This document shows, piece by piece, positions 63,325-64,000 of a DNA stretch of 64,000 nucleotides. Under the pieces are notes generated by a model that made no database searches, was not told the DNA's origin, and worked only from the letters and a program-made list of their open reading frames with translations. This DNA comes from Parabacteroides massiliensis. GTDB lineage: Bacteria > Bacteroidota > Bacteroidia > Bacteroidales > Tannerellaceae. Location: NCBI RefSeq assembly GCF_900155425.1, contig NZ_LT700191.1, positions 669,918 through 733,917 of the forward strand, read 5' to 3'. Position 1 is the stretch's first letter; each line of letters opens with the position of its first letter. The translations under genes were made by a program, and so were the position numbers.

Positions 63325-64000
63325 ATGAGAACAGTTATCAGGTGTGCCTTCTGGCTGTTAAGCCTGTTCTTGATGTCCGGGATCCAGGCCGTCACTCCAC
63401 AGAAAGAGCCTCTAAAACTGGGGGCCGAACGTATGGATGTCGTTACCCGTCTGTTGAAAGACAAACAGGTCGGATTAGTCGTGAACCAAACCTCCATCCT
63501 CGAAAAACAGCAGAAACATTTGCTGGATGCTTTGCTGGAAGAAGGCGTCAACGTAAAGAAAGTGTTCGCTCCCGAACACGGTTTCCGCGGGACGGCCGAT
63601 GCAGGCGCAGAGGTTCAAGACAGCCGCGATATAAAAACAGGAGTTCCCATCATATCCTTATACGGGAAAAACAAGAAACCGACAGCCGAGCAACTGGCCG
63701 GCCTGGACGTGATCGTATTCGACATCCAGGATGTCGGAGCCCGTTTCTATACCTACATCAGCACCATGCACTATGTGATGGAAGCCTGTGCCGAAAACAA
63801 TGTCGAGTTTATCGTCCTGGACCGTCCCAACCCGAACGACTTCGTCGACGGCCCTGTGCGCAAAAAAGGATTCGAATCGTTTGTCGGTGTAGATCCGTTA
63901 CCCATACTACATGGCCTGACGGTTGGCGAACTGGCATGGATGATCAATAAGGAAGGCTGGCTGAAAAGCACGCCCGACACCTGCAAACTGCATATCGTCA
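63325..64000 (+). CDS. DUF1343 / NamZ-type exo-beta-N-acetylmuramidase, 3' end outside window
   Basis: The first 225 residues are visible and the frame is still open at the window end; the family is about 400 residues. A signal peptide (residues 1-22) is followed by VGLVVNQTSIL, FAPEHGFRGTADAGAEV, ISLYGKNKKPT, DVIVFDIQDVGARFYTYISTM and VLDRPNPN, all landmarks of DUF1343 (GH171). NamZ releases MurNAc from the non-reducing end of wall fragments in characterised members. It fits the AmpG-like transporter and sugar kinase 30 kb away as part of wall recycling. Confidence 0.88.
   Translation, partial: MRTVIRCAFWLLSLFLMSGIQAVTPQKEPLKLGAERMDVVTRLLKDKQVGLVVNQTSILEKQQKHLLDALLEEGVNVKKVFAPEHGFRGTADAGAEVQDSRDIKTGVPIISLYGKNKKPTAEQLAGLDVIVFDIQDVGARFYTYISTMHYVMEACAENNVEFIVLDRPNPNDFVDGPVRKKGFESFVGVDPLPILHGLTVGELAWMINKEGWLKSTPDTCKLHIV

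Overview
The window looks like chromosome of a Bacteroidales bacterium, most probably Parabacteroides or a close relative in the Tannerellaceae. The reasons are a SusC/SusD pair, a Mfa/FimA-type fimbrial locus, the heterodimeric methylmalonyl-CoA mutase, a SPOR protein with an HU-like N-terminus, a two-domain LptD/OstA protein, and promoters of the Bacteroidetes type (TTTG, about 19-20 bases, TAnnTTTG) with almost no Shine-Dalgarno sequences. The genus is inferred; no rRNA gene is present. No complete insertion sequence, prophage or CRISPR array is seen.

Layout. 1-4 kb: 3' part of an Xaa-Pro aminopeptidase, a gamma-carbonic-anhydrase-like protein, a HAD phosphatase and a secreted C1 peptidase. 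4-9.4 kb: susD and susC (minus strand) behind a long leader containing a terminator-like hairpin. 9.6-16.1 kb: a membrane-bound AraC-type regulator and a five-gene fimbrial cluster (anchor, three fimbrillins, a probable tip protein with a leucine-rich-repeat-like end). 16-27 kb: GH92 mannosidase, waaA, gltX, a 7TM-HD phosphodiesterase, a low-molecular-weight phosphatase and priA. 27-36.6 kb: a small barrel protein, a cobalamin riboswitch with no clear target, a CE7 esterase, an overlapping operon of glycosyltransferase, HIT-like phosphorylase, AmpG-like transporter and sugar kinase, an S41 protease and an Rpn nuclease. 36.8-41 kb: mutB and mutA. 41-45.6 kb: tRNA-Glu, a PIF1/TPR helicase, an SPFH protein with a small Arc-like protein, and a SPOR protein. 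45.9-50.4 kb: the cobalamin nucleotide-loop operon (cbiB, an S4 protein, cobU, cobT, cobS, cobC). 50.5-55 kb: asnS, a pseudouridine synthase with a long disordered N-terminus, purB. 55-58 kb: three identical tRNA-Val genes, doxX, gene remnants, hicAB, a truncated phage antirepressor and tRNA-Arg. 58-64 kb: asnA, ung, lptD, an HD hydrolase and the start of a NamZ-like exo-muramidase.

How parts fit together. Vitamin B12 recurs: the cob operon finishes the cofactor, mutAB uses it, and a B12 riboswitch lies near 28 kb. Cell-wall salvage also recurs: AmpG-like importer, BadF-type sugar kinase and NamZ-like enzyme. GH92, CE7 esterase and SusCD suit growth on host or plant glycans.

The least explained material is non-coding. 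Many intergenic gaps hold imperfect inverted repeats whose arms are tandem copies of a 7-10 base unit, with the unit differing between gaps but sometimes shared by distant gaps. Two other gaps hold exact 21-base-period arrays. The orphan riboswitch and the susC leader hairpin are the other strong candidates for undescribed regulation.
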